From Membranipora membranacea (taxonomy: Eukaryota; Bryozoa; Gymnolaemata; Cheilostomatida; Membraniporidae), in contig OU612067.1 in assembly GCA_914767715.1 (NCBI GenBank), forward strand, positions 29,548,162 to 29,612,161: DNA of 64,000 nt, in the 5' to 3' direction. The stretch's first letter is position 1, and each line of letters starts with the position of its first letter. The position numbers were made by a program, and so were the translations under genes. Below, piece by piece: positions 12,290-25,100 of the stretch. The notes beneath the pieces are model-generated. The model did no database searches. It worked only from the letters and a program-made list of their open reading frames with translations, and had not been told where the DNA came from.

Positions 12290-14707
12290 TCTGTTCACGA
12301 AATAAACGCTTCCACTTACAACAAACCAAGGTTTGAACTTATTTTCTTTAAAATCTAGAAAATCACAAATTACCAAGCAAAGCTCACTATGAATTTATTC
12401 ACCGCATCTTTTACACAGTGCTGATTGTAAGTGCCTATTACTGCTATTCTTTATTCTATACGCTATAAACTGAAACAATAAGTTATTATATACCCTAGAG
12501 AGGACAATGTGTACCAAAATTGTATAAGTTGCTGTCCTACTTATGTACAATATACCAGTTATTGTATGACGTACACTTTGGCTGCTCCATGTGCCTTATT
12601 TTGATTTTCAAAATTGAAATTCTTAGACAATGGCTGATACTAAAATAGCTGACTTGGGTTGTGTCATATACGTATGAGAAAAACTGACAAATTTAAATTT
12701 GACTATCAAAAACTATGAGCTATAGCCCCGTAATTGCAATTTAGGCTGATGATATCGCATTTGAGATTTCGGCTGTTTTTTAATAAGCTTTTAATAAGTT
12801 TTTTGGACTGACTGCTAGAGAAAATACCTGTATTTGATCTTCATGGTATTACATGTGCAATTCTCTGAAGAAAGTGGCACTAAATGCTCTTAAAAATAAA
12901 TTGTAAATGATAGATTTGTTGATGCATATACCAGACATCCACAACCAGATTTCATTTAGTCATGAGATTGCGCAATAATTAAGTGGGGCGTTTCGAGCAC
13001 TGCATTATCCACTCTAGAGTATATCATCACTCTACGACTAAAACTAATAACCAAACAATACATTAGTATTATGGACGTAGCAAAGTCTGTTTATGGTTGG
13101 TGGTACACTCATAATTCATAGTCCATAACATTTTCAAAATATATCTGACATGACATTAATCACTGAAAATTGGTCGTGTTTCATTTGCTTATTTGCATGA
13201 TTGCTAATTAGATATAAATTTTTGTGTTACAAATAAAAAATAATAAGTAATAATAATAAAATAATTATATGATTTGATATGAATTTGCCATAATAGGATG
13301 CAGCAAACCTTTGTAGGTTCAAACTCCACCCATATGGACTATTGCCCGAAGCTAGCATCATTAGGTCTTCACTAGGATAGTTTCCGGCGGTTTCTTTTGA
13401 AAAAGTTGTATTGACAGTATTTCATTCCAATAATGGAATATTTATTTAAAAGTGCCAAAAAAAGCGGAAAAGATAAGACCATGAATTTTTGGTATCATTG
13501 GGGCAGGTTATGGTCTAGTAGTGAATGGGCTGCGACATAAGCACTGAACATGGGGTTAGGTTTTTTGAAGTGGCCTCCTTCGATCATTTACATACGGGTT
13601 AGTTATACTCTTACAAAGCTTTATATAAATCAAGGGAACTAAAGAGACTAATAGCTGTAAAAACGCTTTGGTTTCAGTTATCAACTAGTGGTGCACTTGG
13701 TAATCCAATAGTTTGACCTTTACCTGAAAAATAAATCCTATAATCTAAAGATTCTAAATCCTAAAATCCATCGATCACAAAAGAATTCAAATCATAGGAA
13801 GGAAGGTGATAGGTAATTTTCTTTACAAAACATAATGTTTGAAATTCGAAACTGAACCATTTTTATTTCTCGTCATTTTAATTTATTTATTTTAACATAG
13901 AATATATATAATAAGTACCTTTACAATTTTTTTTATAAATTTTTGTTCAGTAAGGTAGGCCAGCAGAAGATGCCTATGAATATCTTTACATTTTGTTGAT
14001 ATTCTAATATATATGGCTGCCAGACCCGATCCGCTTCAATTAAAGAAAATACATAAACCGCTTACTCATGGTCTCATGTGCTCAGCGTCTTCTATAATGT
14101 TGGATAATTACTGTCATAACCTCATTCTTGAGTTAGTTATATGTATACCTTGCACAGTTAAAGGTTTCATTTTTTCACTGATAGAATATGTGATCCTGTC
14201 AATCCTTTCTGTTCGTCTTGAACAGCGTTATAAATTAAGGATTTGCACCTAAGAATGAGAAACCAAATAAATAAGCTCAATCCAGTTTGAAATATATAAG
14301 GCACAATTGCAAGCTATTCACTTTAGCAAAGTATGTTTTGATGTTTTTCTGTAAACATATACATATTAATAAGAATATTGTGTTACTTTATCTCCGTGCC
14401 GAGAAATGCTAACAAAGTTCTGCTGCAAATTTAGTAGAGTTCTGTTATTGCCAAATGTCGTAACACATCTGTATGTGTTCTCTTGAAAAATGTGATCTGG
14501 CTGTGAATGGATGATAAATAGCAAGTCAAGGTTCTTCTTTACCTGATATTCCGAATATTCCTCTGCTGCCAACGCAGATGGAATTAATTATTGTAAGAGA
14601 TTCCTATGATCTTACTATGTACCATATTATGAGGAGCTATCACTATTACTGTATGTTATTTCTTCAATCATACAAATAACCATAATTATTATAATACTGT
14701 AAAATAT
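12290..14707. repeat. 3'-flank repeat of WAP gene B, copied after gene C
   Basis: The stretch begins at the gene's poly(A) region (AATAAACGCTTCC) and runs to tRNA-Leu. It is repeated with many substitutions at 29030-31443 after gene C, and partly at 32375-32830. The distance from stop codon to tRNA-Leu is about 2.47 kb in both full copies. No gene is supported inside it. Confidence 0.7.
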
Positions 14708-14787
14708 TGATAGCAGTGGGATTCGAACCCACGCCCTTTCAGACTGGTGTCTAAAAACAGCGCCTTAGAACACTCGGCCATACTACC
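14708..14787 (-). tRNA. tRNA-Leu (TAG), degenerate copy L1
   Basis: The minus strand has A box TGGCCGAGTG, B box GGTTCGAATCC, a long variable arm and anticodon TAG in loop TTTAGAC. The anticodon stem has a mismatch, and the D arm carries a change compared with L5, so it may be a pseudogene. A TTTT terminator follows on the minus strand. Confidence 0.6.
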
Positions 14788-15776
14788 TGTTATTTCTTCA
14801 AGAAAATTGACCAAATTAAAAACATCAAGTCTAAATCACCATGGCTTCCTCCCAATGCCCTGCCAACTTGATTTACATCCATGCAATGTTATTGCGATTC
14901 ATAGTTTGGTCACTCGCGTGTGCTCAATCTAATATCTGTTCACCAATTCCACAGAATTTGAACAGACTGCTTTTATGTCACCTCCTAGGTTTTCTGGTGT
15001 AGTACTTAGAATAGCACCAGGTTTTAATAATCTTAAGTTTTGTTTCTTATATATTTATTCAATATTTACATAATAAACGTCCATTTCATATCTCTACTCA
15101 GGTTCACCTTTTCTCTGTATACATGGTTTGAATTTTCGGCCCAATAGTGACTACATATGGACTCAATGTTTATAACTGCCGCCAATATTAAGCAAGTATT
15201 TTCATGCATGCACCAATTTTATGCCTTAAAATATCCCATCCCGCCATTCACCTCAGTCATAACTTTGCAGAACATTGACTTTGTTGTACTTTGTCCATAT
15301 TGATCGTAGTTGTCCCCTCTTTGTATATGGTCACATAACACACCGTTTCTTCTATCCAAGGTTATAACATAAACATGTGGGCTAAAGATTAAGCTTAAGT
15401 TTGCCTTCCTTGAGAATCAGAGAGGTGCCATAGCAGGTATGTGATTGCAACATAATCATTGGAGTTATTAAATTAGGCAACTTAACAGTTAACGACTTTA
15501 CTAGGCAAAGTAACAATTAACAAAGGAAACTTCTTAAACTGCCATTCATACATCATGGATGGGTTACCTTGGTGTTTGATACCACGGACGGCGCCAAGAG
15601 GGAGGTCATCGGGATATAATAATTGGAGTTATTCAATTAGGCAACCTGATAGTTAGCAAAGTAAACTTTCCCTTCTCTCTTATTCTGCCATACTTACAAA
15701 TGTGTGAGAAAGTCTACCACAGGTGCTTGCTACAATGGGCGGCGCCGAGAAGGGGGCCAACCAGCTGCATATGGGT
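14788..15776. repeat. Spacer of tRNA repeat unit 1
   Basis: About 1 kb lies between divergent tRNA-Leu and tRNA-Pro. Recognisable versions recur in the later units (for example around 20120-20900 and 21175-22050), and partly at 31524-32225 and 23280-23450. No gene is seen in it. Confidence 0.6.
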
Positions 15777-15848
15777 GGCCAGTTGGTCTAGGGGTATGAT
15801 TCTTGCTTAGGGTGCAAGAGGTCCCGGGTTCAATTCCCGGACTGGCCC
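15777..15848 (+). tRNA. tRNA-Pro (AGG), copy P1
   Basis: This is a complete 72-nt cloverleaf. The seven-pair acceptor stem GGCCAGT/ACTGGCC is perfect. The anticodon loop contains AGG (CTTAGGGT), and the B box GGTTCAATTCC lies in a perfect T arm. No intron is present. The sequence closely follows metazoan tRNA-Pro(AGG), and a short T run follows. Confidence 0.93.
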
Positions 15849-16217
15849 ACACTTTTAAAGGACACTGATTATTCTATGATTTACATTACAAAATTACTCA
15901 GCTATCAGTTGGTGTGTCGGTGTCGTTATGTCAAAAGCACATGTGTATTCATTCGCTCCAAAAATATAATGTGGATTCTTTTAAAAGAAAGAACTCTTGT
16001 CTGGTCCATGTTTATGCATTGTGCGCATATACTCCAAAAAGACCAAATATCTTATAGGATCAGCAGTCTACCCCTCTTATGACACGAGTTGACAACTCCT
16101 GCTGCGGAAATCGGTGGCTTTGCATGTTTCCATCAGGGAGTTTGGTGCAGAGGGAACTTGTTTTGTATGACATATATGTGACCTTAGACTTTATTATATT
16201 AGAATGCTGTAAAATAT

Positions 16218-16297
16218 TGATAGCAGTGGTATTCGAACCCACGCCCTTTCGGACTGGTGCCTAAAACCACCGCCTTAGACCACTCGGCCATGCTACC
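16218..16297 (-). tRNA. tRNA-Leu (TAG), copy L2
   Basis: The anticodon arm is intact with loop TTTAGGC (TAG), and the D arm and long variable arm are intact. One T-stem pair (G53:A61) is broken by a C-to-A change, so activity is uncertain. Confidence 0.75.
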
Positions 16298-16384
16298 AGT
16301 TATTTCCACCAAAAAACTGACCAAGTTCAAAAAATTAAAGTCAGATTATAATTGGAGGAATTAGTTATTTATATTAAAAACATA

Positions 16385-16475
16385 TATTAATAAAATAAAA
16401 TAAAATGAATAATTAAATTAATAATAAAAAATAAAAAATAAAAAATAAAAGAAAATGAAATAAAACAAAAAATTA
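16385..16475. repeat. A-rich simple repeat (AAAAT-like)
   Basis: Low-complexity run of AATAAAATAAAAT-type repeats just left of a foldback element. It is probably a simple-sequence expansion or an old poly(A) tail. Confidence 0.6.
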
Positions 16476-16493
16476 ATGATCGGAGTCATTCAG

Positions 16494-17078
16494 TTAAAGA
16501 CTTTGTTTGAGGCTGCTCTTTTGTATCACATCTTATTCTCCATATTTTATTCTATCATGTGAGCGATTTTCAGCTTTAGAATCCAAATATTGAGGAAGTT
16601 ATGGCCTCTCAAACTTCCAGGGTGATTGCCTTCAATCGGCATTGGGAATAAGCGAATGTTTCCCCCCCCCCCCCCCGGGGTATGTCACAACCATAGACAT
16701 GTGGCATAGACATTATGAGTTATTAGTTAATACACTAATAATCACACAGATAAGATGATGATCAAAACTCAGAACTGGGTGGGAATTGAACCAGGGTCCC
16801 AATACCTATAGGCAACGACGCTACCATCACACCACTTGGACCAACTAGGTTAGCCAGTAGACAATATAGCTCAGTATTAGCGGCGTCCCCTGCAAAACCA
16901 TTTGCACCTAGGTTCGAGACCGTTACAGATTTGAACATTTTGATCATCAATATTCGTGACGTACCCTTGCGGATTGCCTAGGGATTGCCGGCTGATTCTT
17001 ACTGCCGATAAATTGCCGTCACCTTGGAAGTTTGAGAGGCCACAACTTCAAAAGAGCAGCCTCAAACAAAGTCTTTAA
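16494..17078. mobile_element. Foldback element inserted in tRNA unit 2
   Basis: The outer 29 bases (16494-16522) recur as a perfect reverse complement at 17050-17078, and both begin or end in TTAA. A second inverted pair, 16597-16625 with 17020-17048, is nested inside. The left arm has about 75 extra bases between the two pairs. Sister-unit sequence (near 15625-15650) shows a continuous TTAG-like target with no insert. The interior holds a run of 15 C (16662-16676) and a tRNA-like block (16773-16843). There is no coding capacity. Confidence 0.7.
16773..16843 (-). repeat. tRNA-like sequence inside foldback element
   Basis: The minus strand has an A-box-like GTGGTGTGATGGTAG and a B-box-like GGTTCAATTCC at tRNA spacing. 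The acceptor arms pair poorly. It is probably a SINE head or a decayed tRNA. Confidence 0.4.
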
Positions 17079-17286
17079 GCATCTTAACAGGTGACAAAGC
17101 AGACTTTTCTAAGTGTCCTCTTGTATTTAATATGGTCCTCTTCTCCATTCAACAGATATGTAATGAATGACTTTCCTAAGGGTCCTAGCTCACTCTTACA
17201 CTGCCACACATACACATGGTGCTTGCTATCACAGGGGGTTGGGGGGGGGGGCGTTGAACAGGAGGCTATTTCTTTTAAATTGAGGT

Positions 17287-17358
17287 GGTCAATTGGTCTA
17301 ATGGCATGATTCTTGTTTAGGGTGCAAGAGGTGCAGGGATCCAATCTCAGACTGGCTC
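17287..17358 (+). pseudogene. tRNA-Pro pseudogene, copy P2
   Basis: It aligns over its full length to P1 and keeps the AGG loop (TTTAGGGT). Changes in the acceptor stem (GGTCAAT) and T arm (GGATCCAATCTC) destroy pairing and the B box. Confidence 0.75.
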
Positions 17359-20036
17359 ACATTTTTACAGGATAGGGCTGATACAAAGGTATTCATTAAC
17401 AAATCTCCTGGTGTTGGTGGTCGACAGTGCTACGCTGCCATGACCCATGTGCATCCACATCCACCAAGTTCTTGTCATTGTTAAATTCCCTGAGTTATTT
17501 TCATAAGCCATGCTGAAATAAAAGTGTCATATAAACTTAAAATAATATGAGATCATGTCAATCTTTGCTGTCATTCTATTTCTATTGGAAAGAATAAAAC
17601 TTTAGTCCAGAAGCCAACAACATCTAAGATTCAGTGTAATAATTTCTCTTTGGATGTACAATTTGATTGTGTAGGGCACATAAGTAGGCCTAGGAGTGAT
17701 CAAAAACACAAAATTTACACCTTTCAAGGGACACAATAGGGAGCTGGGGCCGCTTTTAGAGGGCCCAACATTTAACATTAGAAAACTGTCATATGCAATG
17801 GGAAAACCGAGGGATTCTATGGGAAAACCCCTACTATTGTAATGGAAAACCCAGGTCACATGGTATTGTTTACATAAAAATGTATTAGTAAACAGTGTAA
17901 GCTGTGTGTTGCACTGGTATTGTACTGGCGACTGAAACTGATACTCCTACCAAGGAGTAACCCTGTTACTCCTTGCTCCTACCACCAGAAACGTTGTAGC
18001 CTACTACTATAGTAGAGTGTGCAAGGCTTTGGTAAGTGGTTGAAGGACATACGTATCAAAATCTAGCAGTACAAAATACTTGGTCATAGAAATGATATAG
18101 TCTGTCAACATATATGTGTGGAATGTGGATGCTTTTGGTAACAGAGAATAGACTCACCGAGTAGTCCTTACTAGATCTCAGATGAGGAAAATTAATGATG
18201 ATGAAAGCCAGGTAAGTTCTCATGAAACAAACCGAGGAATTCGATGTTTGCCTACTTAAACTGGTTATTCGAAGGAAATACATATTCATCACTCCTTGTT
18301 AAATCTAGGTTCGGATTGATTTGATTACGATAGAAGTGCTCTCGTCTTTTCTATGTGGGCTGTGCGCATTTTGTTTCTACATCTAACATAGTAGAGAAAG
18401 TACTTGTCCTATCAATATCTGTAACCCGCCAGCCAGAATATCATTTGAAGCGAGGTGAAAGAATGTCTCATTTCCATTTTTCAAGTTAATGCTTTAACTG
18501 GTAATAAGCATGTTCGCTGTACTATTGGATACTTGTTCTTGGTTATTTGATATTTTTTGTAGGCCCCTGCTACAAAGAACACACGGACTGCATCTGGTAT
18601 CGCTGACAATGGTGTTGTAGTGCCTCAGATTCGATTGATTCGTGAGAAAAAAAGGGAAAGTGGTTGCGGGTTATGACGGGTTAAGGCTCAGCTCGATCCG
18701 AGTCAGCTTGCAAAGGCAGAAATTGATAATGGAGGTGAGGCTGGAAAATAGAGAATTTCTTATGATTTCAAAACAATATGTTGATTTAAGTTTTGCATTG
18801 TATATTTTTGGAAGCACACACTGCACAACACCATCATTTCTGTCTCAAATCTCAAAACAGCGACATATCCTAACGCAGCAAACGTCAATTGTGTTGCAGG
18901 TAAACTGGGGGCTGCGTGCGAAGCTAAAGAAGATCACCGATTACCTAGACTCAATGGCTATGCCTCAGACTGTGCGGCAAGAGAAGCACACTACCATAAA
19001 CATTGCATCAAAAATTATTCCAGGAATGCACCCTGCAGTAGGCTTTATGCAAACCTTCTAATTTGTTAGCTACAAAGGTATTATGCTTATTATTATATTT
19101 TCTTAATTTTTAATTCGTGGGACACAACTCCCCAAACATAACTTCAAGGTACTTAAAGTGCACAACAGAAAATAATGCTTGAAAAATTAGTCCTATGGCA
19201 TGGTCTTTATTGTGAGTCATATAAGTCCAAGATGAGATATGATCAGTTATAACTGGCTCAAACGATATGAAACCTTTTTTTTCGGCAGACACCACATGAC
19301 ATACCAACAAGTCATACATCGAATTAGGCTAACAATACCTTTGCTTTTAACTAAAAACTTGCCAGAGGACGAATTTTTCAAGCATGACTTGACATGACTA
19401 GCTGACTTGTTAGCACATTATCCCAAAATATAGGGACTTCACTCTAGAAAGTGAGTTGCAGAGACATAGATGCATCGTTATATTCATAGATACTATTTGT
19501 TGTAATACAGAGACAATTCATACACATACCTAACCTAATATATTTGCTGCCGAGAATTTTGTGACATAGCTGAATTTTGTTGTACAGTTATTTTCCATAC
19601 ATTTCATTTATGTTATCACGATGTTATTTGATACATTATTCGATGCAAAGCATATTATTGCTATTTTCCATTCCTGGTTTATTATGTTCACCTTATTTTC
19701 TTGCAGTTTTACATCTCAACGGAATAACCCCCGATGTGCTAGTAAAATAAAAAACTTCTTTGACATCTCGGCCGCTACACAAAGTGTGTTTTGATCTTTT
19801 TTATCGATATGTTGCCAGTATTCCAAGACTATGGTGTGACTATTATGTATGTCAACGACTGATGTGTAGAGTAGTACTGACAAGTTAAATTTCAAATACA
19901 AATAGAAAATATGGCAAGACAAGGGTCCTCGATACCTAATTTTATTTTGTATTTCTCCACTGGCAGGGCAGAAGGAACCTTTTGTTGTAAGTGATAACTG
20001 TTATCTTACTTAACATATGATATCACTGTAAAATAT
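17359..20036. other. Intergenic stretch between tRNA units 2 and 3
   Basis: No gene is supported. The longest open frame (18642-19061, plus, 139 codons) has no recognisable domain, signal peptide or splice-supported neighbour. Confidence 0.5.
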
Positions 20037-20116
20037 TGATAGCAGCGGGTTTTGAACCCACGCCCTTACGTACTGGTGCCTAAAACCAGCGCCTTAGACC
20101 ACTCGGCCATGCTACC
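20037..20116 (-). tRNA. tRNA-Leu (TAG), copy L3
   Basis: All arms pair, including a T stem with one G-U pair. The loop TTTAGGC carries anticodon TAG and the B box reads GGTTCAAAACC. Acceptor GGTAGCA pairs with TGCTATC. Confidence 0.82.
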
Positions 20117-20921
20117 TATTTTTTGCTAAAGAAACCTGACCAAAATAAAAAAATTCAATCAAAAAGTCAGATAATAAGTGGAGAAACTAATTAATTATAT
20201 TAACAACATCCTGTCTGCAAATACTTTAAACAACTTGTAGGCATCCTGCTCATAACTAGTTCATGCCATGTTATTGGGTGTCTTGTATGGTTCATTTTCT
20301 GTACTAACTCTTATATCTGTTTCACGGATCCCACAGAATTTAAGCAGACTGCTTTAATTCCAACTACGAGGAGTAGTCACCTAAAATTGTTTGTTTTTTA
20401 TCTCTCAATATTTTCATTGACTTACTTGACTTTATCAATTTTAATATATTATATTTTAACTCAGGTATATGTTTTCATTACATACATGATTTTGCATTTA
20501 TTGCTCAAATGTACCTACACGTGGACTCAATGCACTCACATATTTCTTTCATAACTGCAATAAATGTTGAGCAAGCATTTTGATACATGCACCAGTTTTA
20601 TGTTTTGAAATATCTCATTCACCAAAGTCGAAAACAAGGTCTGCGTTGTACTTTGTTCATATTGATGGTAGTTATCCCCTCTTTGTAGATGGATACATAG
20701 CTAACCACTTCTTCTTCCCAAGATTATATCATAAGCGGATGGGATTAATTTTTGCTACCTTTAGAATCGGAGAGTTGCACTGGCAGGTATGTAATTGCAA
20801 TAGAAGTGATTCGATCAGGAAATTTAAAGTTGATAAAGCAATCGTCTACAACTACAATTCATTCATGGTGAGATATTCATGGTGTTTGCGACTACAGGAG
20901 CTTTCCCGATAAAACATGGGT
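20117..20921. repeat. Spacer of tRNA repeat unit 3
   Basis: A diverged copy of the unit-1 spacer between tRNA-Leu and a truncated tRNA-Pro. No gene is seen in it. Confidence 0.5.
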
Positions 20922-20944
20922 GGCCAGTTGGTCTAGGGGCATGG
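20922..20944 (+). pseudogene. Truncated tRNA-Pro fragment, copy P3
   Basis: The first 23 or so bases of tRNA-Pro (acceptor 5' strand and D arm) are intact. The sequence then switches to unrelated DNA that resembles the flank left of L3. It is therefore a deletion or recombination breakpoint inside a tRNA gene. Confidence 0.75.
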
Positions 20945-21093
20945 GGATCTTTATTTTTATTAGTATGGCAAGTCAAGGGTCCTCAATTCCTAATTTTATC
21001 TATAATTTCTCCACTGCCAGGGCAAAGGGAACTTGTTGTTGTAAGTGATGTCTGTGATCGTATGACTTACCGTATGAGATCACTGTAAAATAA

Positions 21094-21173
21094 TGATAGC
21101 AGTGGGATTCGAACCCATGCCCTTTCGGACTGGTTCCTAAAACCAGCGCCTTAGCCCACTTGGCCATGCTACC
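21094..21173 (-). tRNA. tRNA-Leu (TAG), copy L4
   Basis: The anticodon arm (loop TTTAGGA) with TAG and the B box GGTTCGAATCC are intact. The D arm carries changes (CCAAGTGGGCTAAGG), so the copy is slightly degenerate. Confidence 0.72.
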
Positions 21174-22058
21174 TGTTACTTCCTCTAGAAAACTGATCAA
21201 ATAAAACAAATTAGAGTCAGATTATAATTGGAGGAATTAATAATTTATATTATAAACAATGTGTGCGCAAATACTTTAAACAACTTGTAGCATATCCTGC
21301 TCAATTCTAGTTTTAAGGTAGACAGGGTGTTACAGTGTGATCGTCTCTGTATACCTAAATCAACATGGCTTCCTCGTAATGAGCTGTCCACCAAGTATAC
21401 ATCCAAGCCATGTTGTTGCGCGTTTTGGTTGGGTTTTGTTCTTCCACTCACTGCTATATCTGCTCCATGGATTTCACAGACTGTTTGTACTTCACATACA
21501 TGGATTAAGAGGTTCTTTGTGTAGTAACTTGAATAGAACAAGGTTTCACTAGTTTTAATTTTTTAAAATTTTATTCTAATATTTCAATAATAAATGTCCA
21601 TTTTAAATTTTAACCAAGGTGCTATGATATCCAAACTTCCTCTTATGACTGCCATGATTATCTAGCAAGTATTTTGATGCACAGACCAACTTTGTGTCTT
21701 ACAATTTCCCATCTCATCATGCACCAAAGTCCTAAATTTGCTAAATAAATTTGTTGTACTTTCTTCATATTGATCATAGTTATCCTCTCTTTGTACAAGG
21801 ATACATAACTCACCACTTCTTCTACCCCAGGTTATATAACAATAGGACAGGTAGAAGTTTGCTTCCTTGAGAATTAGAGGGGTGAAATTGTAGTTGTGTA
21901 AGTATGACAAAATGGGCGTTACAGGAGTTTTATTGGGCAACATTTCAGTCAACAAAGCAAACTACAAAGACTGCCATATATACATATTGGGTGAGATATC
22001 CGTGGTGTTTGCTTAGACGAGCGGCGCCGAGAGGGAGGCCAAACTTTAAAATATGGGT
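21174..22058. repeat. Spacer of tRNA repeat unit 4
   Basis: A diverged copy of the spacer between tRNA-Leu and tRNA-Pro. The short open frames within it show no domain. Confidence 0.5.
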
Positions 22059-22130
22059 GGCCAGTTGGTCTAGGGGCATGATTCTTGCTTAGGGTGCAAG
22101 AGATCCCGGGTTCAATTCCCGGACTGGCCC
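22059..22130 (+). tRNA. tRNA-Pro (AGG), copy P4
   Basis: A complete 72-nt cloverleaf that differs from P1 by two substitutions (GGGGCATG in the D loop, AGATCCC before the T arm). The acceptor and T stems are perfect, the anticodon is AGG, and a TTTTTT terminator follows. Confidence 0.93.
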
Positions 22131-25100
22131 ATATTTTTTAAAGAATATTGATATGAAGAGATGTATGTGCATAGATGATTATTGTATAGCAGTTACACAA
22201 TGACTTTTCCTGCCTCATACCAAAACCAACAAAGCGCTCAGCGGCAGGCCTACATACGAAGTGCTTGCTTTGATAACTAAGCCCTGAATTGCCAGCTAGT
22301 AAAGGTTTATAGTGATCCTAAGTAACCAACTGCTGGCCAGCCTCAAACTCAGGTAACAGTAGTTAAAAACTTAACTATATTTTGCAACGCATAATTGCTT
22401 ACCAAAAAAAGTGGGTCATGATCCTAATCAGTATCAAAAAGACAGCCTAAATATCTTCAGTATTTTTCAAAACGAATCCCACTGCAGCTCCTGAATGTTT
22501 GCTAGATCTTCCCCATCACCATAGTTTAATTCAATCACATGCTATGAGCCCCGTTAACTGCTAATGGCAAGCAATCACTGGGATTAGAGAGTCATGAACA
22601 GTCATTACACAATTTTAGACCTGCAAAAGACCCAACTCACATATTTAAAAGACGATCAAATTGCTGTCAAGACACAGTCACAGAAAGGCAGTGAGTTTTT
22701 AAACAAACCATCCTAAATGGGGTAGATATGATAACATGCATCATCCACTTGCATATTTGCTACAATTCATTCACACTGTGTATTATGGAAGGCTTGTGTT
22801 CTATGGGTACCCGCCACATGAACCCTGGTTGGCTAAAATCACTCAGCCAGTTCTCAAGATCAAGACAAGACCACCAAAATGGGGTTGAGGAAAAGATAAA
22901 TTATAAGTGAACATGTTCACACTATCTAGATATGTGGATTCAGGCTAATGAGTTAGAGCCACTGATTAGTCCATGTTTATATATCGCATGGAAATATTCC
23001 AAGCAAATATCTTTTGAGGATCAGCAATCTTCCTTCTTTAACCATGAATAGACGAATTGTGCTGCTGGAAATAAAATCTGTTGATTTTGTTCCTACAAAG
23101 AAAATATTGGTAGCAAGCACATTATTCAGTATGGAAAGCTTAATATCCGATGCACAATTAGAGGCTGTTCACTGTAGCAAACCGTGTTTTGATATTTTTC
23201 ATCAATATATGGTAAGTATAACAACTCTGTGGCATTACTATAATGCCTGCCGGTTACCAATGTGTAAAAAAGTGTGCATGCACCAATTTTATGTCTTGCT
23301 ATTTCCCACCTTATAATGCACCTAAGTCCTTACTTTGCACAACAATGACTATGTTGTACTTTGTTTATATTGATTGTAGTTATCCCCTCTTTGTACCTGG
23401 ATACATAACTTGACAGTCAACAAAGCAAACTTCTTAGGCTGCAATTCATACACCATAGATGGGATACGTTGTCTACACTAGGTATCTCTATTTGATAGGA
23501 GTTATCTTCTCTCAAATAATTATTCATCATTGGCACATAACTCAAAACCTGTATTTTAATATATATCACTTCTGTCCAATCAAACGTATTGTAAATTTTT
23601 TAACAACTTACCAATTCAATAGCTTGGCTTTTCAAGCTTGTTTTTGATCAAATCTGTAATTTATATTTTCGGTCAAATAGGGGTGTTGTACCTCATCCGT
23701 TGTTTGCAATCTTTATGGTAACAGGTAAAAAAAGGTATTTGAAAATCATGAGGTTCTTACCTTAGGTAAAAGATAATTGGATCTCGGGCATGAATAGCAG
23801 TCATCTAAAACATGGTCATCCCAGTTGGCTGTGCTAATATAAGTATCGGTTCAATTATGCAGCTATTAGCATCAACAGGAAAATATTTACAAACAAAATG
23901 TTTAGAAATTTAAGTTCATTTCTAAATATTTGATGGATCTGTTAATGGGAAATATTTTGGCGGCTTTATTTTGGAAATTTTATCACATAGAATATTTAGC
24001 AAAATGGTGTTGAAAGCTTTGGTGCAATCAATAATTAAAAACCATATTGATATATGCAGGATCTCTGCTGATCTGAATGAAAAGATATGATTATGAAATC
24101 ACATTCATTCAAATCATCACAGTACCATTTATGACAGTGTTAATGAGTGCCAACAATGAATGCCAAAAGATTCCTGCATTACAAAATAAAGTTCACCTAT
24201 GCTGTAGTATGTTGGATAGGCCCTGGGGGCCTATGTCAGGGAGACATGTCTCAAGAGACATATGAGAGATGTAGAACAAAAGGCCTTTTGTTTGGTGAAC
24301 AAAGGAGTACAATGGCAGGCAAAGTTTGCATGTTTTAATACATGTTGGATGTGTGTGCTTGCATGCTGGGGAGGGTGTATGGTAGCCTCCATTCTCCACT
24401 TTTGATACACTCATTTGTGGGTAAACACAATCCACCTGCTGCTACAAATGTAGGATCCACTGGTAAAGGGTATTTTACAACTGTACATTATTTTTTAATG
24501 TGGGTTTGGTAATTTATGACTTATTTAATGATATTACAAGAAAATCCTATGATGATGATTACTTGATTTCGTCCAGGATCTCATTACTGGAGCAGGTTGC
24601 AACTGTGATTAATGGCCTTCTATTTCCTTTCTGTTTGATTAATCATAATCTCGCAATATTAGGAAACTGTCCAGGATGTATAATACTAAGCCTCAGCCGC
24701 ATCTAAAGTGTTGAAGGAGAAGTTTACACGCCCATCACATGATCAAACAATAATATACAGACCAGCTTACACTGTGGTTATACAACAGTAAAGCCAACAC
24801 CCGTTTTGGACTACTGATTCCTCAAAAGTACGATTTGAGTTTACAATATCCTTTAGACATATTATAAAGATACTTTGGCTGTACATTTGCTCCGAGGTTT
24901 AATTACTTCTATTCTCTCTGGCACCACAATTGTAAGTTAGGATGTACTGCCGATGTTCCCACTTACAAATGAATTTCCTTGGGTTTGCTAAGCGCACATC
25001 CGTGTAGAAAAACAGCAAAAAAAAGCGGAATTGACATATGTATTTTTTTTTGTATCATTGAAATGCTCATAATGCTGTGAGTATCAATATAGGGTCCTAG

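Noticed and set aside
18642-19061. 139-codon plus-strand ORF
   Set aside because: No recognisable domain, signal peptide or splice-supported extension, and no second copy to compare.
21000-21209. ORF over the tRNA-Leu L4 region
   Set aside because: It is a translation of the tRNA gene and its flank, a known artefact.
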